From positions 1 to 64,000 of the forward strand of contig NZ_QKOE01000008.1 in the NCBI RefSeq assembly GCF_003226565.1: a DNA stretch of 64,000 nucleotides. The letters run 5' to 3'. A model generated the notes under the pieces. It was not told the DNA's origin and made no database searches. It saw only the letters and a program-made list of their open reading frames with translations. Of this stretch, positions 59,951 through 64,000 are shown in pieces. The position numbers were made by a program, and so were the translations under genes. Origin of the DNA: Parazoarcus communis SWub3 = DSM 12120 (lineage in GTDB: Bacteria; Pseudomonadota; Gammaproteobacteria; Burkholderiales; Rhodocyclaceae). Positions within the stretch are counted from its first letter, which is position 1; each line of letters starts with the position of its first letter.

Positions 59951-62284
59951 ATGAAACTCAAGATCCTTTCCAGCGTATCGCTGATCCTCATGTTGGCAGG
60001 TTGCGCCAGCGTTCCCGCCGGCGGACCCGTGCTGTCCACATCAGCGGAAACGCTCAGGCAGACGGCTGAGCGCAACCCGGTTGGCGCCCCTCCCAGGGCA
60101 CGGGCCCAGGCAGAGCAGCCGGTCGAGCCCGTTGTGCCAACCCTGGTCAAGGGCTCCGACATCATGATCGGTACGCCGTCGTCCCGCGGTGCGCTGGCCG
60201 TCCGCGGTGAGGCGGTTTCGCTGCGCTTCGAGCAGGCGCCCATGACTGAAGTGGTGCACGCGGTATTCGGTGATCTGCTCAAGCTGGATTATTCGCTGGT
60301 GACGCCTTTGACGGGCGAGTTGACCCTGCATACCCAGGCGCCGGTGCCGCGTGACCAGGTGTTGCCGCTGCTGGAGTCGGCGCTCAAGGCCAATGGCATT
60401 TCGATGGTGACCGATCTGACGGGGCGTTACCAGATCGGTCGCAGCGAGGCACTGAAGGGGTCCGTACCGGTTCCCCGGCGTACCGAAGCCCTGGCAGCAG
60501 GCGGGGGCAGTGTGATCGTGCCGCTGCAGTTCATCGGTGCGACCGAGATGGCGGATATCCTGCGCCCGGTTGCCAGTCCCGAATCCCTGTTGCGGGTCGA
60601 TACCGTACGCAACCTGTTGATGCTGTCCGGTACCCGTCAGCAACTCGATGGCTGGCTGGAAATCATCAACACCTTTGATGTCGATTTCCTTAAAGGCATG
60701 TCGATTGGCCTGTTTCCGCTGGCCAACAGTTCGGTGAAGGATGTCGACGCCGCACTCAAGAGTGTGCTGGGCTCCGCTTCGGTCACCACGCTGCCCTCTT
60801 CGGCGTCATCTTCATCCGCCCAACGCCAGGGTGAAACCACCCGCAGCGCGTCCGGCGCACCGGCGCAGTCCGCGGCGCAAGGGGGGGACGAGGCGGCGAG
60901 CCCCTTTCTTGGCCTGATCCGGGTTGTGCCTATCGAGCGCCTCAACGCGCTACTCGTCATCACGCCGCGTGCTCACTATCTGGAGCAGGCTCGCATCTGG
61001 ATTGAACGCTTCGATCGTCCCGCGGACAGCGATGTTGACGGCCAGCTGTATGTGTATCCGGTACAAAATGGTTCGGCACAACATCTGGCCAACCTGCTGA
61101 ACGGCCTGTACGGCAGTGGGCAGACTTCATCCTCCGGCATCGCTGCGGCCACCCGTACCGGGGTTACACCCAGCTTGTCATCGACCACGCAATCCAGTCT
61201 TGGGACGGGAAGTTCGATGTCCGGCAGCATGGGCAGCCTGAATGCTTCGGGCAATACAGCCGCGGCGGGCACAACCGGACAGGGCGCGACCGTGACCCAG
61301 GTCAGCCTCGATCGCGGGGTCAAGGTCGTGGCGGACGATCACAACAATGCCTTGCTGATTCACGCCAGCCGGTCGGAGTATCGGCGCATCGAATCGGCGT
61401 TGCGGCGCCTGGATGTTTCGCCGACCCAGGTGTTGATCGAAGCCAGCATCATCGAGGTCACCTTGACCGATGCGCTCAAGTACGGCTTGCAATGGCATTT
61501 TCAGGACAATCTGAGAGGTGGCTGGAAAGGCTTGGGGCAACTGGTCGAGGGGGAGTCCGGCGCCATCAGTGAGTTGGGTGCCGGTTTTTCGTACTCGGTG
61601 GTGAATCCGGCCGGCACGGTACGGGCGGTATTGTCCGCGCTGGCAGACAAGTCCTTGCTGAACGTGCTGTCCAATCCCAATGTGATGGTGCTGGACAATC
61701 ACACGGCAACCATCCAGGTCGGTGATCAGCAGCCCATACAGACCGCCAGTTCGGTGTCGGAAGATGGTGGGTTGCGCACCAGCTCCATTCAGTACAAGGA
61801 CACCGGTGTATTGCTGACGGTGACGCCATCGGTCAATGCAGGCGACATGGTGTCGATGACCGTCAACCAGGCGATCACCGACGTGGGCGACCGCGACACC
61901 GCCACAGGGCAACGCAGCTTCAATCAACGCCAGATCAATAGCCGTGTTGCCGTGCGTTCTGGCCAGACCATTGTGCTGGGGGGGCTGATCCGCGACAACA
62001 AGACCCGCGGCCGCCAGGGCATTCCGCTGCTGCACGACATTCCGGTCGTTGGCAACCTGTTTGGCGCGACAACCGTCGATACCGTCCGGACCGAACTGCT
62101 GGTGCTTATCACGCCGCGCGTCGTACGCAGCGAAGTCGATGTGGACGATGTCAGCGCAGAGATGCGTGAGCGGCTACGCCTGCTGCGCAGCGCGGAGGGT
62201 CTGGCGGGCGAGGAAATGTCGCGGCTACTGCCGGGGCGGCCGATGACGGACGGCGCAACCACCGCCATTCCCGTAAAGGAATGA
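59951..62284 (+). CDS. gspD: Type II secretion secretin GspD (lipoprotein)
   Basis: The 777-residue outer-membrane channel. It begins with a lipoprotein signal (LILMLAGC, Cys18-20 region), so it is probably lipidated and self-pilots. N0-N3 domains follow (EQAPMTEVVHAVFGDLL, IIVPLQFIGATEMADIL, RVVPIERLNALLVIT), with a Ser/Gly/Thr-rich insert near residues 395-440, then the secretin core (QVLIEASIIEVTLTDALKYGLQW, SNPNVMVLDNHTATIQVGDQQPIQT, LLVLITPRVV). The long frame upstream of ATG 59951 overlaps the GspC-like gene and is a shadow. Confidence 0.95.
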   Translation: MKLKILSSVSLILMLAGCASVPAGGPVLSTSAETLRQTAERNPVGAPPRARAQAEQPVEPVVPTLVKGSDIMIGTPSSRGALAVRGEAVSLRFEQAPMTEVVHAVFGDLLKLDYSLVTPLTGELTLHTQAPVPRDQVLPLLESALKANGISMVTDLTGRYQIGRSEALKGSVPVPRRTEALAAGGGSVIVPLQFIGATEMADILRPVASPESLLRVDTVRNLLMLSGTRQQLDGWLEIINTFDVDFLKGMSIGLFPLANSSVKDVDAALKSVLGSASVTTLPSSASSSSAQRQGETTRSASGAPAQSAAQGGDEAASPFLGLIRVVPIERLNALLVITPRAHYLEQARIWIERFDRPADSDVDGQLYVYPVQNGSAQHLANLLNGLYGSGQTSSSGIAAATRTGVTPSLSSTTQSSLGTGSSMSGSMGSLNASGNTAAAGTTGQGATVTQVSLDRGVKVVADDHNNALLIHASRSEYRRIESALRRLDVSPTQVLIEASIIEVTLTDALKYGLQWHFQDNLRGGWKGLGQLVEGESGAISELGAGFSYSVVNPAGTVRAVLSALADKSLLNVLSNPNVMVLDNHTATIQVGDQQPIQTASSVSEDGGLRTSSIQYKDTGVLLTVTPSVNAGDMVSMTVNQAITDVGDRDTATGQRSFNQRQINSRVAVRSGQTIVLGGLIRDNKTRGRQGIPLLHDIPVVGNLFGATTVDTVRTELLVLITPRVVRSEVDVDDVSAEMRERLRLLRSAEGLAGEEMSRLLPGRPMTDGATTAIPVKE

Positions 62285-62509
62285 CGTCATTCAAGCTGAT
62301 GGTGTGGGCTTTCGTGACAAATTTCACGGGGCGAGCAATCTTGCCGGTTGTTCCTGATCGGCACGCGCCCCATCTGGCTGGCTGCCCTTATCCGCATGCT
62401 TGCCGTCATGCCAGTGGCGTTCCAGGTGAGACAGATTGATTCTTATAGACCATTTTTTGAATAATTCAAGTGCATGAATCCAAACGCATTTGTCTGTAAA
62501 GGAGGAATT

Positions 62510-62944
62510 ATGCAAAAAGGGTGTTGCGTGAGTGCGACAAGTCGATGGGTGGCCTCCCTGTTGCTGGCAGGCGGCCTGGTCATGATGTCGGGATGCACCA
62601 GCCTGGGGGGGGCAGGTGCCACCCCAGAGGAAATCGTGGCCAAGCGGGCAGTCGCGCGCTGGCAGGCGGTTATTGCCGGGGACTGGGAAAGCGCTTATAG
62701 TTACGCCACGTCTGCTTACCGAGCCGCAGTGAACCTTGAATCCTACAAGGGACGTATCGCGGGTCCGGTAATCCGCAAAGCGGCTGAAGCCAAGTCGGTC
62801 AGCTGTCAGGAGTCCAGTTGCGAAGTAGTGCTGCGTATGACATACGAGCCTGCAGGGCGGCGGGGTTTCGGCGAGTTGACAACTGAATTCAGTGAACGCT
62901 GGGTCGAAGAAGATGGGCGCTGGTACATTTTTCAGCGTTTCTGA
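62510..62944 (+). CDS. Small lipoprotein of unknown function
   Basis: A 144-residue exported lipoprotein: lipobox VMMSGC near residue 25, then a ~110-residue domain (VAKRAVARWQAVIAGDWESAYSYATSAYRAAVNLESYKG in pieces; EVVLRMTYEPAGRRG; RWVEEDGRWYIFQRF) that looks like an NTF2-like fold. Two Cys (SCQESSC) may pair. AAAGGAGG is six bases before ATG 62510, a very strong ribosome site, so the start is sure. It lies between the secretion operon and a secreted protein gene and may serve either. Confidence 0.75.
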   Translation: MQKGCCVSATSRWVASLLLAGGLVMMSGCTSLGGAGATPEEIVAKRAVARWQAVIAGDWESAYSYATSAYRAAVNLESYKGRIAGPVIRKAAEAKSVSCQESSCEVVLRMTYEPAGRRGFGELTTEFSERWVEEDGRWYIFQRF

Positions 62945-63044
62945 TCTCGAGAGTCAGGTGCAGCAGACTGCAGTCAGGTCTGTTGCGTAAGTACAACGAC
63001 TTGCGGGGGTGGCGCGCCGTTGGTTGTTTTCGCATGGGGTGTAT

Positions 63045-63062
63045 GCTAGTGTCGCCACTAGC
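63045..63062. promoter_or_regulatory. Inverted repeat upstream of the secreted protein gene
   Basis: GCTAGTG-TCGC-CACTAGC is a perfect repeat with 7-base arms, 57 bases before the start codon of the surface protein. No T-run follows, so an operator or 5' leader hairpin is more likely than a terminator. Confidence 0.4.
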
Positions 63063-63118
63063 GTAATTTCCTGAGCACGTTGCGCTAATTTGGTTTAGAT
63101 AAATCTAAGGAGTCTTCA

Positions 63119-64000
63119 ATGAAGAAAAAGCTTCTCGCTACTGGTGTTGCGGTTGCTCTGGGTGCGCTGTCCGGTGTGGCGAGCGCTGCTGTTACTGTCA
63201 ATGCAGGTGGTGTTGGTCAGATCAACGTTCTGCCCTACTACAGCGTTCAGGAAGGCAACGACACGCTGATCTCCATCACCAACACTGACACCACTCGCGG
63301 CAAGGCGGTCAAGGTTCGCTTCCGCGGCGCCGAGTGGTCGGATGACGTGTTCGACTTCCAGATCTTCCTGTCGCCGGGCGACATGTGGACCGGTGCTGTC
63401 ACCAAGGACGGCAACCTGGCCAAGATGAGCACCTCCGACAGTTCTTGCACCCTGCCCGCCAGCGTGAACCAGGCTTTCGTGCCCATTCGTCTGCAGGCCG
63501 CTGCCCAGAACACCGGCACGCTGGAAGGCTACGTTGAAGTCATCACCATGGCCGATATTCCGGCTACCGGTACTGGCGCTGGCAACCTGACCGCCAACTG
63601 GGCTGTTACCAAGGATCTGTACAACGCAATCAAGCACGTTGCTGGTGGCAAGCCCGCCTGCCGTACCGATGCTACTGCTCAGACCCTGCTGGAAGGCCTG
63701 ACCCAGGACAACGTTCTGGTGCCTGCTGGTGCTCCGCAGAATGCCTGGATGGTTGCGCCGACCGCTTCGCTGACCACCTTCGCGACCATCATCAACGTGC
63801 CGACCTCCAAGGCCTTCACGTTCCCGGCTACCGCGCTGGTTGAAAGTGCGCCGCTCAAGCAGTACTTCGAGCAGTCGAACAACGCTCTGGCGTTCAACGT
63901 TGCACTGACCGCCGACAACATCTTTGCTCCGATCGCTGCAAACGGCGGTGCTGAGCTGCCGATGTACCAGTTCGACATGCCGGATCTGTCGACCCCGACC
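63119..64000 (+). CDS. Secreted/surface protein, N-terminal part (runs off window)
   Basis: The open frame of 294 codons continues beyond the right edge. The signal peptide is MKKKLLATGVAVALGALSGVASA with cleavage after ASA; the mature part begins AVTVNAGGVGQINVLPYYSV and continues with DTLISITNTDTTRGKAVKVRF and FQIFLSPGDMWTGAV, a pattern I know from large predicted surface proteins of unknown role in Beta- and Gammaproteobacteria. TAAGGAG seven bases before ATG and a narrow codon choice (CTG, GGT/GGC, AAG, AAC) suggest high expression. Its place after the secretion operon makes it a candidate substrate (inference). Confidence 0.75.
   Translation, partial: MKKKLLATGVAVALGALSGVASAAVTVNAGGVGQINVLPYYSVQEGNDTLISITNTDTTRGKAVKVRFRGAEWSDDVFDFQIFLSPGDMWTGAVTKDGNLAKMSTSDSSCTLPASVNQAFVPIRLQAAAQNTGTLEGYVEVITMADIPATGTGAGNLTANWAVTKDLYNAIKHVAGGKPACRTDATAQTLLEGLTQDNVLVPAGAPQNAWMVAPTASLTTFATIINVPTSKAFTFPATALVESAPLKQYFEQSNNALAFNVALTADNIFAPIAANGGAELPMYQFDMPDLSTPT

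Overview
The window looks like a high-GC betaproteobacterial chromosome, most likely Rhodocyclales (Azoarcus/Thauera/Zoogloea-like). The evidence for that is the gene order hemW-rdgB-rph-PP2C phosphatase-Ser/Thr kinase | yicC, the type II secretion operon style and the overall codon use. Genus-level placement is inference. Most genes sit in tight operons with 4-bp ATGA/GTGA overlaps.

Region 1 (1-2000) is a small integron remnant. Reading leftward on the minus strand it has an attI-like site (1953-1991), a 103-codon cassette gene, a full attC site (1497-1590), a TIR-domain gene with an N-terminal zinc-ribbon-like motif, a collapsed attC-like core pair (723-742), and a third cassette gene cut at its 3' end by the right end of an IS3-family element (1-127). 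No integron integrase is present beside attI. The cassettes are visibly less GC-rich than the surroundings.

Region 2 (2.2-9 kb) is a cell-surface-signalling iron uptake locus: a DUF4124-like protein, a FecI-type sigma factor behind a Fur-box-like site, FecR, a TonB-dependent receptor with an STN signalling domain, and a PepSY-TM membrane protein. A nearly identical ~38-bp sequence lies directly upstream of both fecR and the receptor and is a good candidate for the promoter read by this sigma factor.

Region 3 (9-20 kb) holds a cold-shock/DUF1294 protein, a 1721-residue DnaQ-like exonuclease + RecQ + UvrD fusion helicase, a DinJ/YafQ toxin-antitoxin pair with a palindromic operator, small hypotheticals, a THI5-like/PAS/GGDEF diguanylate cyclase, an alpha/beta hydrolase and a small betaproteobacterial protein.

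Region 4 (20-34.4 kb) is a surface glycan/glycoprotein cluster: GDP-mannose 4,6-dehydratase, four methyltransferases, a ~1730-residue TPR + GT41-like + GT2 + GT4 protein, a GT4 enzyme, an exported FecR-domain protein, a TPR/beta-barrel outer-membrane protein and a WcbI-like protein. It ends at a tRNA-Arg(CCG) with its own terminator.

Region 5 (34.8-40.2 kb) is housekeeping: hemW, rdgB, rph, a PP2C phosphatase, a Ser/Thr kinase and yicC. Region 6 (40.4-51.6 kb) is a second polysaccharide cluster: a FlaA1/WbpM-like dehydratase, several GT2 enzymes, a GtrII/GtrA/GtrB-like set, and an aminotransferase plus a bifunctional acyltransferase-isomerase of the kind that makes 3-amino-3,6-dideoxyhexoses.

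Region 7 (51.6-64 kb) is a complete-looking type II secretion operon in the order E-F-G-H-I-J-K-L-M-C-like-D. It is followed by a small lipoprotein and the start of an abundant-looking secreted/surface protein that runs off the right edge. The two glycan clusters, the outer-membrane/FecR pair and the secretion operon together suggest a cell that invests heavily in a glycosylated surface; that link is inference.
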